Assembly (NCBI GenBank): GCA_019234815.1
Contig: JAFALA010000090.1
Span: 1-64,000 of the forward strand
Reading direction: 5' to 3'
Source of the DNA: Burkholderiaceae bacterium
Lineage (GTDB): Bacteria > Pseudomonadota > Gammaproteobacteria > Burkholderiales > Burkholderiaceae_C
Length of the DNA: 64,000 nt
Shown here: positions 11,275-21,177 of the stretch, piece after piece
Numbering within the stretch: the stretch's first letter is position 1
How the letters are laid out: every line of letters begins with the position of its first letter
Program-made: the position numbers and the translations under genes
The notes under the pieces: model-generated
Told to the model about the DNA's origin: nothing
Database searches by the model: none
Seen by the model: only the letters and a program-made list of their open reading frames with translations

Positions 11275-11647
11275 ACGTGGCACGGACGAGCATGCCTGGG
11301 GGGTCGCGGTTCCCGATCTGCCCGGATGCTTTTCCGCTGGCGATTCCCTCGCCGAGACCATGGCAAACGTGCAAGAAGCCATCGACCTCCACGTCGAGAC
11401 CTTGATCGAGGACGGCGCCTCCATCCCCGCGCCCAAGTCCTTGGATGCGCACCACGAATCCAAGGAATATGAGGGCTGGATCTGGGCCTATGTGGACGTG
11501 CCGGTCGAAAAATACTTTGGACCGGCCGAGAAAATCAACATCACCGTACCCAAAGCCATCCTGGCACGGATCGACGAGTACGCCAAGAAGCATGGGCAGA
11601 GCCGCAGCGGTTTTCTTGTCGAGGCCGCGCGCACGGTCATGGGCTGA
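11252..11647 (+). CDS. hicB: HicB antitoxin
   Basis: A 131-residue antitoxin. The N-terminal degenerated RNase H-like HicB domain is seen in AWGVAVPDLPGCFSAGDSLAE and NVQEAIDLHVETLIEDG. The C-terminal part (INITVPKAILARIDEYAKKHGQSRSGFLVEAA) is a ribbon-helix-helix DNA-binding domain, so it can repress its own promoter. It overlaps hicA and is convergent with selC. Such pairs often mark mobile or recently acquired DNA. Confidence 0.9.
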   Translation: MKFLIAIERGTDEHAWGVAVPDLPGCFSAGDSLAETMANVQEAIDLHVETLIEDGASIPAPKSLDAHHESKEYEGWIWAYVDVPVEKYFGPAEKINITVPKAILARIDEYAKKHGQSRSGFLVEAARTVMG

Positions 11648-11685
11648 TCTCCTGCCCAAGTAGGACAACGGCACCACGAAATGGG

Positions 11686-11778
11686 CGGAGGGAGGTCGGA
11701 GTCGAACCGACCCGGCAGCGCATGGCGCCACCCACCGGGTTTGAAGCCCGGCCGATCCACCAGGATCGTTCCCCCTCC
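11686..11778 (-). tRNA. selC: tRNA-Sec (anticodon UCA)
   Basis: A 93-nt tRNA-like sequence with anticodon TCA (rc of 11742-11744), a long variable arm and the 8+5 arrangement of acceptor and T stems typical of bacterial tRNA-Sec. The 5' strand GGAGGGGG pairs with CTCCCTCC with one G-U, and the T stem is GTCGG/CCGAC around TTCGACT. The discriminator is G. The following bases are CCCA, so CCA is not encoded exactly and would need CCA-adding enzyme. It lies 19 bases after the selB stop, on the same strand, so it is probably cut from the fdn-sel transcript. Confidence 0.95.
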
Positions 11779-11797
11779 ATCTGGCGCAGACGCCTGC

Positions 11798-13795
11798 TCA
11801 TGCGCCCTCGCCATCGACAAAGAGCCTGGATTCCGCGCGCAGCTGGTGGCGTTCACCGACGCGGCGCAGCAGGCCCGCGCGATCGAAATACTCGAGAACC
11901 TGGATGGCGCGCTTGCGGCCCAGGCCCGTCGCATCGCGGAACTGCGCGGCCTTGACCTCCCCCGTCGCATCGCCTGCAGCCTCACCCGTCAATGCCACTT
12001 CCCTGACCCGTTTCGCCAGCGCCGCCATGGTCGCTTGCGAATAGAACAGGTCGCGCACCACCTGGAACACCTCTCCTTGCTGCGCCAGCCTCGCAAGCGC
12101 GGTACGCATCAGCGTTTCCGGCTCCCGTGCGTCGCGTGCCAGATCGCGCACCCAGGCGCCTTCGAATCCTGCCGCCTGCAGCGGCACGGCAATCTTCTGC
12201 GCCACCCGCTGATCGACCTTCGACAACTGCACGCCATGCGCAGGCAAGCGCACCCAGGCCCCCTGCGCCTGCAGCCAGCCCTGCTCGCGCCAAAGCGCGA
12301 CCAGCGCCTGCCACAAGGGCGCGGCCAGGCGCGGCGCGGTCGCGCGGCGCAGGCGTGCCAGGTCAGGCCCCGTCTCGTCTGGATATTGGCGATGGTGTTC
12401 GGCCAGGCGCTGCAAGGCCAGCTCGCGGCAGGCCTGCGCATGCATGTCGGCGATGGCCCACAGCGCGTCATCCGCGTCGGGCATGGCATCACAATGGCCC
12501 GTGCGCAGCAGTCCGCCCAAGCCATCGGCAAGCGCCGGTCTTGCATACAGGCCCAAGCCCTGCGCCTGCATCCAGGCCGACAGGTTCAAGCCCAGGGGCG
12601 AGGCGGCCAGCAGCGCCTGCAGGCGGGCCGGCGCATCCGGCAGATCCAGCGCCGCCAGGGCGCCCAGGCGCGCGGCGCTGCGCCGGTAGCGTGGAGGCGC
12701 CATGGGGTCCAGCAGCACTCCGCCGGCCAGCGTGCGGCTGGCCGATGCGTCGCGCAGCACGACGGCGTCGCCCGCAAAACCCGCCATGGCTTGATGCAGG
12801 ACCAACTGAACCCAGGCCTGCTCACCAGGAGCCAAGACGTCGAGCGGCTCGGCCTCCCGCCCCAGCACCGCCACCGAGGCCATGCAGCTTGCCGCGCCGA
12901 CATGCACATGCACGGCGGTCCCGCTGCGCAAGCCCTTGGCTTCGGCAGGCCACAGGCGCAGGCGCGCATCCCAGCGTGCCGAGCTGAAAGCCAGCTCGGG
13001 CGCCACCCAGCTCTGACCGCGCCGGACCTCGTGCTGATCCACCCCCGCCAGGGCCAGGGCGCATCGCTGGCCGATCCTGGCCTGGGGCACGGCCTGATTC
13101 TGCGCATGCAGGCTGCGCACCCGGGCCCGCCTCGACGATTGCCCGGCCGGCGGCGGCATCAACGCGAGCTCGTCACCCAACGCGACCACCCCGGCCTGCA
13201 CGGTGCCCGTGCACACGGTGCCCGTGCCGTCCAGGCTGAACACGCGGTCCACCGAAAGCCGAAAGCCCTGCGCGGCATCGTGAGCGCTGTCGCCGCAGCG
13301 AGGCAGACCCAGCAGATGCGCGCGCAAGGCCTCCAGCCCAGTGCCGGACAGCGCGTCGACCTCCAGGCAGGCCGTCGGCGCCACGCCGGCCTCGGCCAGC
13401 AAGGCCTGCACCTGCAAGCGCACCTGCGCCACGCGCTCGGGACTGGCGCGCGACAGCTTGGTGATCACGGCCGTGATGCCCGCCACGTTCAGCAGCGCCA
13501 GCACGGCCAGGTGCTCGCGGGTCTGCGGCATCACGCCGTCGTCGGCGGCGACCAGCAGCAGGGCGTGGTCCATGCCGGTGGCGCCGGCCAGCATGGTGTG
13601 CACCAAACGCTCATGCCCGGGCACGTCGATGAAACCGAGGCGCTCGCCGTCCGGCAGGTCCATGAAGGCGTAGCCCAGCTCGATGCTGATGCCGCGCTTC
13701 CTCTCCTCCGGCAAACGGTCGGTGTCGACACCGGTCAGGGCTCGTACCAAGGTCGTCTTGCCGTGGTCGATGTGCCCTGCTGTGCCGATGATCAC
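11798..13795 (-). CDS. selB: Selenocysteine-specific elongation factor SelB
   Basis: GTPase that delivers Sec-tRNA-Sec to the ribosome at UGA codons marked by a SECIS hairpin. The 665-residue protein begins [31 protein letters not shown], a textbook SelB G1 region, followed by DVPGHE (G3). EF-Tu-like domains 2-3 follow, and the C-terminal third holds the winged-helix repeats that bind the SECIS RNA (for example [24 protein letters not shown]). It is slightly longer than E. coli SelB (614). Its ATG overlaps the selA stop (ATGA). Confidence 0.97.
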   Translation of the reverse strand: MIIGTAGHIDHGKTTLVRALTGVDTDRLPEERKRGISIELGYAFMDLPDGERLGFIDVPGHERLVHTMLAGATGMDHALLLVAADDGVMPQTREHLAVLALLNVAGITAVITKLSRASPERVAQVRLQVQALLAEAGVAPTACLEVDALSGTGLEALRAHLLGLPRCGDSAHDAAQGFRLSVDRVFSLDGTGTVCTGTVQAGVVALGDELALMPPPAGQSSRRARVRSLHAQNQAVPQARIGQRCALALAGVDQHEVRRGQSWVAPELAFSSARWDARLRLWPAEAKGLRSGTAVHVHVGAASCMASVAVLGREAEPLDVLAPGEQAWVQLVLHQAMAGFAGDAVVLRDASASRTLAGGVLLDPMAPPRYRRSAARLGALAALDLPDAPARLQALLAASPLGLNLSAWMQAQGLGLYARPALADGLGGLLRTGHCDAMPDADDALWAIADMHAQACRELALQRLAEHHRQYPDETGPDLARLRRATAPRLAAPLWQALVALWREQGWLQAQGAWVRLPAHGVQLSKVDQRVAQKIAVPLQAAGFEGAWVRDLARDAREPETLMRTALARLAQQGEVFQVVRDLFYSQATMAALAKRVREVALTGEAAGDATGEVKAAQFRDATGLGRKRAIQVLEYFDRAGLLRRVGERHQLRAESRLFVDGEGA

Positions 13796-15306
13796 GCCAA
13801 CATCTCCTGCAGTCGCGGCAACTGGGCCAGGAATGCGGCTTCGTGCGCCGGCAGGTCCAGGCAGCGCAAGTCGAGCAGCAAGGCATCGTCGGCGATCCGG
13901 CCGACGACGGGTTGCGGCAGCTGGCGCAAGGCCTTGGACAGCGCATCGAGCGCCGTGCCGACGTGCGGACGCTCCAAGCCCGGGCCTGAGACCGGCGCGA
14001 TGGCAAAGCCCGCCGAGGGCAGACGCTCGACCGGCAGCGAACCCGAGCCGATCTGCCCTTGCAGGTCGCGCAGATGCACCTGGTAGCGCGGCGCCAGCGC
14101 TTGCGCCAGCGCCGCCTGCAGGCGCTGCGCCTGCAAACGGATGTCGGCCTGCGGCCGGGTCAGCCAGCGCAGGGTGGGCAGGCTTTGCGCCAGCAGCTCG
14201 GGCCGCAGGTACAGCCGCAAGGTGGCTTCCAGCGCGGCCAGGGGCAGCTTGGACATGCGCAAGGCCCGCTTCATCGGAAACTTGCGAATGCGCGTGATCG
14301 CCTCGCGCGAGCCGACGATCAGGCCCGCCTGCGGGCCGCCGAGCAGCTTGTCGCCCGAGAAGGTCACGACGTCGCAGCCGGCGCGCAGCATGTCCTGCGG
14401 CAGGGGCTCGCGCGGCAGGCCGTAAGCCGAAAGATCCACCAGCGAGCCGCTGCCCAAGTCGGTCACCAGGGGCAGGCCATGCGCATGCGCCAGCGGCGCG
14501 AGCTGGGATTCGTCTACGGCGGAGGTGAAGCCCTGAATCGCATAGTTGCTGGTATGGACCTTCATCAGCATGGCGCTGCGCGGCGTGATCGCGGCTTCGT
14601 AGTCGCGCAGATGCGTGCGGTTGGTCGTGCCCACTTCGACCAGTTGCGCGCCAGCAGCGGCCATCACGTCGGGCATGCGGAAGGCGCCGCCGATTTCGAC
14701 CAGCTCGCCGCGTGAGACGATCACCTCCCGGCCGCCCGGATGCGCCGCGCTCAAGGCCGCGATGCTGAGCAGCACGGCGGCCGCGTTGTTATTGACCACG
14801 GTGGCGGCCTCGGCACCGGTGATCTCGCACAGCAGCGATTCGACCAGATCGTCCCGATCGCCGCGCGCGCCGGTGGCGAGATCGAATTCGAGGTTGTTGG
14901 GGCCGGCCATCATCGCCGTCACATGCGCCAGCGCCTGGTCGGCCAGCACCGCGCGACCGAGGTTGGTGTGCAGCACCGTGCCGCTCAGATTGAGCACGGT
15001 CTTCATGTTCGGCGCCAGGCGTGCGCGGCAACGTGCCGCCAACTGCGTTTCAGCGACCTCGGCCGCGATGTCGGCCAGGCGCAATTGCCCCGCCAGGGCC
15101 TGTGCGCGCCACGCTTCCAGCAAGCCACGCGCTTCAGCGGCCACCAGTTGATGACCATGCATCTGCACCAAGACCTGCACGGCGCCGCTGCGCAACAGCC
15201 GATCGACGGCGGGCAGGTCCTTGGGGCTGGCCGGCGGCGGGCCGCTTGCCTCGCCCTCCTGCTGCGCCGTCAGACCATGAACCATGGATGCTTCGGGCGC
15301 TCGCAT
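13792..15306 (-). CDS. selA: L-seryl-tRNA(Sec) selenium transferase
   Basis: PLP enzyme converting Ser-tRNA-Sec to Sec-tRNA-Sec with selenophosphate. The 504-residue product contains the PLP lysine in [13 protein letters not shown] (about residue 320), plus [16 protein letters not shown], which is typical of SelA. It is about 40 residues longer than E. coli SelA, mostly at the N-terminus. I start at ATG 15306, which overlaps the fdhE stop by one base (TGATG) with GGGGAG upstream; the ORF track counts one extra TTG codon. It is coupled to selB downstream. Confidence 0.96.
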   Translation of the reverse strand: MRAPEASMVHGLTAQQEGEASGPPPASPKDLPAVDRLLRSGAVQVLVQMHGHQLVAAEARGLLEAWRAQALAGQLRLADIAAEVAETQLAARCRARLAPNMKTVLNLSGTVLHTNLGRAVLADQALAHVTAMMAGPNNLEFDLATGARGDRDDLVESLLCEITGAEAATVVNNNAAAVLLSIAALSAAHPGGREVIVSRGELVEIGGAFRMPDVMAAAGAQLVEVGTTNRTHLRDYEAAITPRSAMLMKVHTSNYAIQGFTSAVDESQLAPLAHAHGLPLVTDLGSGSLVDLSAYGLPREPLPQDMLRAGCDVVTFSGDKLLGGPQAGLIVGSREAITRIRKFPMKRALRMSKLPLAALEATLRLYLRPELLAQSLPTLRWLTRPQADIRLQAQRLQAALAQALAPRYQVHLRDLQGQIGSGSLPVERLPSAGFAIAPVSGPGLERPHVGTALDALSKALRQLPQPVVGRIADDALLLDLRCLDLPAHEAAFLAQLPRLQEMLA

Positions 15307-16352
15307 CAAACTCCCCCGGGATCCGGCGGCGGCGCCGGGTTGGCCGCTTGAGAGTCACCAAACCACAGCAGCAGGTTCACGCCCTGGCGCTGCAGCCCGG
15401 TGTCGGACACCAGCAGGTCCAGCGTCAGCGACGCCAAGTCGTCCGCCACGGGCTCGACATGCAGGTCTTTTTCCATGTGCACGATTTTGAGGTAATGCCC
15501 GCAAAATTCGCAACACTCGGCCTGCACGGCCTCCGACGCCGCAATGCCGTCCTGCGCCACCAGCGACTGGAAGCTGATGCCCTTGGTGCCCTGGCACCGG
15601 CTGCATTTGACGCGCACATAGTGCCATTGCATCGAACACAGGCCGCAACTCAGGTAGCGAACGCCCGACCCTTGCGCGCCGACACGCGTGATGCTGGCCA
15701 CGGGCCGCGACCCGCAGCACGGACACACGGTGGGGTCGGCGATGCGGCCGAAAGGCGTCAAGGCGTTCGCCCGCCCGGGGCCTTCCGCATCGAAGCGGGC
15801 CTGGGTCTGGGCCACCAGGCGCGTCCAGTACAGCTGCAAGCCTGCGGCGACCAAGGGGGCGCCGGCCAGGTCCAGATCCAGCGTCATGCCGCCCAGGATG
15901 CGCTGCGCCTGCGCCTCCAGCCAATCGTCGGAAGCGGACGCCAGTCTCAGCACGGTCTCGCGTGCCGCCCCGCTTGCCATCTGTTTTGCCATCCGTTTCG
16001 CCAGCAGGTCCATCAGTTGCCGGATTGCCGCGCGCCAGGCGGGATCTCGCGACCAGTCCGCCGTGTCAAGCAGAGGCCTGCCAGCACGCGCCGCGGCGTC
16101 TATGCGTTTCGCCGTCGGCAGGGTCAAGGCGGCAGGCGCTTGGAACAACTCGTGCTGCGCCTGCGCCACATCGGCCAGGAAGAGTAGATAGTCCCGCAAG
16201 GCATGGCCCGCGCCGAGTTCGCGCAGGCGCAGGCTGCGCTGCGCAAACAAGTCCGGTTCCGGCGCATGCAGAAAGCTCGGCTGCTCGCCGGCCCGCATGG
16301 CGATCTCTTCGGGGGACAGCAGGCGCGCTGCCGAGGTGCTCACTTCGATCAT
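15306..16352 (-). CDS. fdhE: Formate dehydrogenase accessory protein FdhE
   Basis: Cytoplasmic iron-binding proofreading/assembly factor for respiratory formate dehydrogenases before Tat export. The 348-residue protein has four CxxC motifs in its C-terminal half (CPCCGSRP, CGLCSMQWHYVRVKC, CSRC, CEFCG), the metal-binding rubredoxin-like knuckles of the family. The N-terminal LRELGAGHALRDYLLFLADVAQAQ also fits. The start MIEVSTSAARLLSPEEI (16352) matches homologues, though the ribosome site is weak. It lies 25 bases after fdnI and overlaps selA by one base, so it is in the fdn-sel operon. Confidence 0.93.
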   Translation of the reverse strand: MIEVSTSAARLLSPEEIAMRAGEQPSFLHAPEPDLFAQRSLRLRELGAGHALRDYLLFLADVAQAQHELFQAPAALTLPTAKRIDAAARAGRPLLDTADWSRDPAWRAAIRQLMDLLAKRMAKQMASGAARETVLRLASASDDWLEAQAQRILGGMTLDLDLAGAPLVAAGLQLYWTRLVAQTQARFDAEGPGRANALTPFGRIADPTVCPCCGSRPVASITRVGAQGSGVRYLSCGLCSMQWHYVRVKCSRCQGTKGISFQSLVAQDGIAASEAVQAECCEFCGHYLKIVHMEKDLHVEPVADDLASLTLDLLVSDTGLQRQGVNLLLWFGDSQAANPAPPPDPGGV

Positions 16353-16377
16353 GCAGGCATCCGCAAAACAATTCGCC

Positions 16378-17001
16378 TCATGGCTTCCTCGTCGTTTCCT
16401 GGTACCACTGCGCATGATTCTGCCGCGCCCAGGTCGCGCTGACCGTGCCACGCGTCATCGCGCGCAAAGTACCCTTGACCCAGATCGCCGCATAGACGTG
16501 CACGATCACCGTGAGAATCAGGCCCACGGCGGCCACGGCATGCAGCAGCACGGCCACGCGCCGCAAGGCGATGGGAAACGCATTCGCAAACCAGGGCTGC
16601 CAGAACATCACGCCGGTCACGAACAAGGTCAGCAGGCAGGCCGCCAGCAGCCAGAACACCACTTTCTGGCCGGCGTTGTACTTGCCCACCGGCGGCATGA
16701 CGGCCTTGTCGCCCTGCAGCAAGACCGGGCTTCGGCGCAGCCATTCGCGGTCGGCGGCGTTGACGACGTTCTCGCGCCACAGCCTGACAAACAGGCCCAG
16801 GAAGGAGCAGAACATCGCCGCGCCGATGAACGGATGCAGGATGCGCGCCCACACGCCTCCGCCCAAGGCCGCGCTCAAGAAATACAGGCTGGGATGGAAG
16901 AACGCCAGGCCCGACAAGGCCGCCAAGGCGAACAGCAGCACCACCAGCCAGTGGTTCATCCGCTCGGCATCCCGGTACCGTTGCAACTCCGGTGTTTTCA
17001 T
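16378..17001 (-). CDS. fdnI: Formate dehydrogenase gamma subunit (cytochrome b556)
   Basis: Inner-membrane diheme cytochrome b that passes electrons from formate to quinone. The 207-residue protein has four membrane helices and the expected heme ligands: His17 (RMNHW), His56 (ILHPFIG), His154 (LLHAVA) and His168 (VIVHVYAA). Length and spacing match E. coli FdnI/FdoI. It follows fdnH by 11 bases. An alternative name is fdoI; the Sec-containing alpha subunit does not separate the two. Confidence 0.94.
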   Translation of the reverse strand: MKTPELQRYRDAERMNHWLVVLLFALAALSGLAFFHPSLYFLSAALGGGVWARILHPFIGAAMFCSFLGLFVRLWRENVVNAADREWLRRSPVLLQGDKAVMPPVGKYNAGQKVVFWLLAACLLTLFVTGVMFWQPWFANAFPIALRRVAVLLHAVAAVGLILTVIVHVYAAIWVKGTLRAMTRGTVSATWARQNHAQWYQETTRKP

Positions 17002-17012
17002 GCGGAACTCCT

Positions 17013-17945
17013 TCAGGCCTCGGCCTTGTTGGGCGCCTGCGCGTCGGGCGGGACTGCGTCGGTTTCATCGTTCTCATCGCCCTTCTCTTCGATCGGTCCG
17101 ACCTTCATGTAATGGAAGAAGCCCGCCAGCACCGCGCCGGCCATCGCGGCCAGCGCCAGCGGCTTGGCCATGCCCTTCCACAGGCTCACCAGCGGGCTGA
17201 TGCGCGGGTGGGCGGGCAGCCCGCTGTACAGCTCGGGCTGGTCGCCATGCTGCAGCACGTACATCACATGCGTGCCGCCGACGCCCTCGGGGTTGTAGAC
17301 CGCCGCCTTGCCGAAGCCGCGCTCGTTCAGGTCCGCCACGCGTTCGGCGCCATAGTCGAGCATGGACTCCTTGGACCCGAAATGGATCGCGCCGGTCGGG
17401 CAGGCCTTCACACAGGCCGGCTCCAGGCCCACTCCGACTCGGTCCGAGCACAGCGAGCATTTGTAGGCCTTGCCGTCGACCTTGGACAGGCGCGGCACGT
17501 CGAACGGGCAGCCGGTGACGCAGTTGCCGCAGCCTATGCAATGCTCGGAAATGAAGTCGACGATGCCGTTGCTGTACTTGATGATGGCGCCCGGCGCCGG
17601 GCAGCTCTTGAGGCAGCCGGGGTCGTCGCAGTGCATGCAGCCGTCCTTGCGGATCAGCCATTCGAGCCGGTTGCCCTGGTCGGCATGCGGCATCTCGACT
17701 TCCGCGTAGCGCATCACCGTCCAGCTCTGGGCCGACAGGTCGCGCGGATTGTCGTAGGTGCCATGGGTGTCGCCGATCTCGTCGCGCAGGTCGTTCCACT
17801 GCATGCAGGCCACCTGGCAGGCCTTGCAGCCTATGCAAGACGACACGTCGATGAGCTTGGCCACCTCCAGGGTCTTGCGCGCCTGCGTGCTCGGCGTGGT
17901 GGTGGCCGAGCGCTTGGCGATGTCCAGCGATTGAAGTGAAGACAT
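17013..17945 (-). CDS. fdnH: Formate dehydrogenase beta subunit (4Fe-4S ferredoxin)
   Basis: Electron-transfer subunit with four [4Fe-4S] clusters, membrane-anchored. The 310-residue protein shows cysteine clusters [35 protein letters not shown] and CSLCSDR...CVKAC, in the order seen in FdnH. Near the C-terminus a single hydrophobic anchor ([22 protein letters not shown]) is followed by an acidic tail longer than in E. coli. It starts 11 bases after the fdnG stop. No signal peptide is present, consistent with export in complex with the Tat-targeted alpha subunit. Confidence 0.95.
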   Translation of the reverse strand: MSSLQSLDIAKRSATTTPSTQARKTLEVAKLIDVSSCIGCKACQVACMQWNDLRDEIGDTHGTYDNPRDLSAQSWTVMRYAEVEMPHADQGNRLEWLIRKDGCMHCDDPGCLKSCPAPGAIIKYSNGIVDFISEHCIGCGNCVTGCPFDVPRLSKVDGKAYKCSLCSDRVGVGLEPACVKACPTGAIHFGSKESMLDYGAERVADLNERGFGKAAVYNPEGVGGTHVMYVLQHGDQPELYSGLPAHPRISPLVSLWKGMAKPLALAAMAGAVLAGFFHYMKVGPIEEKGDENDETDAVPPDAQAPNKAEA

Positions 17946-17956
17946 GGCGGCGCTCC

Positions 17957-20900
17957 TCAGAGTTTTTCTATATTGACTGTGAAGCTCTTGAACTCGGGCG
18001 TCTGCGTGTTCGCGTCACCGACAAAGGGCGTCAGCGTGTTCACCAGATACCCGGGCTTGGCCAGACCGACAAAACCCCAGTGGTTGGGCAGGCCCACCGT
18101 GTGCACCACCTGCCCGTCGACCTGAAGGGTCGGGATGCGCTTGGTGACCAGCGCCACCGCCTTGATGAACCCCCGATTGGACGAGACCTTGACCCAGCCG
18201 CCGTTTTCTATGCCTTTGAGCCGCGCCAGTTCCTCGCCGATCTCGACAAACTGCTGCGGCTGGAGGATGGCGTTGCTCTGGACATTCTTTGTCCAGTAGT
18301 GGAAATGCTCGGTCAGGCGGTAGCTGGTGGCCACATAAGGAAACTCCTTGGGCGTGCCGAAGGCTTCCATGTCGCCCTTGAACACCCGTGCCGCCGGATT
18401 GGCGCGCGCCTTGGCATTGCTCGGGTGCATGGGGTTGTGGGCCAGCGGCGACTCGAAGGGCTCGTAGTGCTCGGGCAGCGGGCCGTCGGCCATGCCGGTG
18501 GGCGCAAACAATCGCGCCACGCCTTCGGCGGTCATGATGAAGGGATGCACGGCCTCGTCGTCGCCGGGGTTGGCGTCGGGCCGGATGTCGGGCACGTCCG
18601 AGCCGGTCCATTTCTCGCCGTTCCAGGCCACCAGCGTGCGCTTGCGGTTCCAGGGCTTGCCCTGGGGGTCGGTGGACGCGGCGTTGTAGAGCACGCGCCG
18701 GTTCGCCGGCCAGGCCCAGGCCCAGTTCAGGGTCTGCCCGAGGCCCCAGGGATCGGCGTTGTCGCGCCGCGCCATCTGGTTGCCGGCCTGGGTCCAGCTG
18801 CCGGCATAGATCCAGCAGCCGCAGGCGGTGCTGCCGTCGTCGCGCAGCAGGCCGAAGCCCGGCACCTGCTCGCCGGCCTTCAACAGGATCTTGGCCGGGT
18901 CCTTGGGGTCGGTCAGATCGGTCAGGGCCTTGCCGTTGGACTCCATGGCCAGCTCGTCGATGCCGGGGCTGCGAGGCATCCTATAGGGCCAGGTCAGGTT
19001 CAAGATCGGATCGGGAAAGGCCCCGCCGTCCTTCTGGTAGGCAGCCCTCAGGCGAACGAACAGCTCGGCAATAATCTCCGCATCGCCCCTGGCCTCGCCG
19101 GGCGGCTCGGCGCCCTTCCAGTGCCATTGCAGCCAGCGGCTGGAATTGGTCAGCGAGCCGTCCTCCTCCGCGAAGCATGTGCTGGGGAAGCGGAACACGG
19201 TGGTCTGGATCTCCTCGCTCTTCACGTCGTTGAACTCGCCATGGTTTTTCCAGAATTCGGCGGTTTCGGTGTTGAGCGGGTCGATGATGACCAGGTACTT
19301 CAGCTTGGACAGCCCGGCGATGATCTTCTTCTTGTTGGGGAAGGAGCCCACCGGATTGAAGCCCTGGCAGATGTAGCCGTTGAGCTTGCCCTGCCCCATC
19401 ATCTCGAAGGCCTGCAGCACATCGTAGGCCTTGTCCCATTTGGGCAGGTAGTGGTAGGCCCAGCTGTTGTCCGCCGTGGCGGCCTTGCCCCACCAGGCTT
19501 TTTGCAGGCTGACGAAAAACTTGGGGTAGTTCTGCCAGTAGCTCATCTGGTTGGGACGCAGCGGCTTGAGCGCGCGGGGCTTGTAATAGCTGTCCAGGTC
19601 CTGCTCGCTGTCCTTGGGCAGGGTCATGTAGCCGGTCAGCGAGGTCGACAGCAGCCCCAGGTCGGTCAGGCCCTGGATGTTGGAGTGCCCGCGCAAGGCA
19701 TTCATGCCGCCGCCCGCCTGGCCGATGTTGCCGAGCAGCAGCTGCATGATCGCTGCGGTGCGTATCATCTGCGAGCCCATGCTGTGCTGGGTCCAGCCCA
19801 GCGCATACATCACGGTCATGACCTTGTCGGGGCTGGACGTCCCGGCGATCATCTCGCAGACCTTGAGGAACTGGTCGACCGGCGTGCCGCTGATCCGGGA
19901 CACCAGCTCAGGCGTGTAGCGCGAGAAGTGCTGCTTCATCACGGAAAGCACGCAGCGCGGGTGCTGCAGGGTCGCGTCGACCTTGGCGAAGCCCTTGTCA
20001 TCCAGCTCGTAGCCCCAGCTGCCGGAGTCGTACCTGCGCTTGGCCTCGTCGTAGCCGCTGAACAGGCCATCGCTGAACGCATAGGCGTCATTGATGAGGA
20101 AGCCGGCATTGGTGTAATGCCTGACGTAGTCGTGCTGGATCCTGTCGTGCGTCAGCAGGTAGTTGACCACGCCGCTGAGGAAGGCAATGTCCGAGCCGGC
20201 CCGGATCGGCGCGTAGTAGTCGCTCATGGCCGCCGAGCGCGTGAAGCGCGGATCGACGACGATCAGCTTGGCCTTGTTGTGGTGCTTGGCCTCGATCACC
20301 CACTTGAATCCGCAAGGGTGCGCCTCGGCGGCATTGCCGCCCATGATGAGCACCAGGTCGGCATTCTTGATGTCGGTCCAATGGTTGGTCATTGCACCGC
20401 GCCCAAACGTCGGGGCCAGACTGGCCACCGTCGGGGCGTGTCAGACGCGCGCCTGGTTGTCGAAGACCAGCATCCCCAGCGAACGCATCACCTTTTGCGT
20501 GATGTAGCCGGACTCGTTGGACGAGGCCGACGCCGCCAGCATGCCGGTCGTGACCCAGCGGTTGACCGTCTGGCCGCTGCCGTTGCTTGTCTCGAAATGG
20601 GCGTCGCGATCGGCCTTCATCAACTGGACCAGCCGGTCCAGCGCCGAGTCCCAGCTCACGCGCTTCCATTCGCTCGCGCCGGCTTCGCGGATCTCGGGGA
20701 ACTTCAGGCGGCTTGGGCTGTGCACGAAATCGAGCAGGCCCGCGCCCTTGGGGCACAGGGTGCCGCGATTGACCGGATGGTCCGGATCACCCTCAATATG
20801 AATGATGCTGCTGACGACGTTCTTGGCCTTGTCGCCCAGCGAGTACATCAGGATGCCGCAGCCGACCGAGCAGTAGGGACAGGTGTTGCGGGTTTCGGTG

Positions 20901-21028
20901 GCGCGCGCGAGCTTGAAATTGCGCGCTTCAGCCAGAGCGGCCGTGGGCGAGAAGCCCAGCGCCACCAGGCTGGAGCCCATCAGCCCCGCCCCGCTCACCC
21001 GGAAAAAATGCCTCCGGTTCATGTCCAT
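17957..21028 (-). CDS. fdnG: Formate dehydrogenase alpha subunit, selenoprotein (UGA = Sec196)
   Basis: Catalytic molybdopterin subunit oxidising formate on the periplasmic side. The ORF track splits it at TGA 20441-20443, but the frame is continuous across it ([19 protein letters not shown]), the standard Sec context of FdnG/FdoG. The start ATG 21028 follows AGGAG and gives a Tat signal RRHFFRVSG; with that start the Sec is residue 196, as in E. coli FdnG. CPYCSVGC and later GTLCPKGA bind the [4Fe-4S] cluster. The total is 1023 residues (E. coli about 1015). It heads the fdn-sel operon; ATG at 21022 is an alternative start. Confidence 0.96.
20411..20443 (-). promoter_or_regulatory. Bacterial SECIS element in fdnG
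   Basis: Directly after the UGA the mRNA can fold GGCCA-GUC-UGGCC, with the apical AGUCU about 19 bases after the UGA. Both the loop and its distance are as I recall for the E. coli fdnG SECIS, recognised by the SelB C-terminus. The stem is perfect over 5 bp and is preceded by a weaker lower stem (CGCCCCGACGG against CCCCGACG is not fully paired). Confidence 0.85.
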
Positions 21029-21074
21029 GATCTGAGGTCTCCTGTAGAGATTTTCCTGAAGCGCTGCGACTTCC

Positions 21075-21090
21075 CTGGACCGAAGTCCAG
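21075..21090 (-). promoter_or_regulatory. Stable UUCG hairpin in the fdnG leader
   Basis: The minus strand reads CTGGAC-TTCG-GTCCAG, a 6-bp stem closed by a C(UUCG)G tetraloop, about 50 bases before the fdnG ATG and just after a TATATT box. It may stabilise the long operon message or be part of an operator. A T8 run lies upstream (21115-21122), perhaps the end of a weak mrp terminator. Confidence 0.45.
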
Positions 21091-21177
21091 ACAAGCAAAT
21101 ATAGCGATTCCAGGAAAAAAAACAGGCCCTCGATCACCCGGGGCTCACCGGTCCGCGCCGCCGTGCAGCCGGCCCTT

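Noticed and set aside
20428-20443. fdnG as a pseudogene or frameshifted gene because of an internal stop
   Set aside because: The stop is UGA, in the conserved Sec position, followed by a SECIS stem, and selA, selB and selC are in the same operon.
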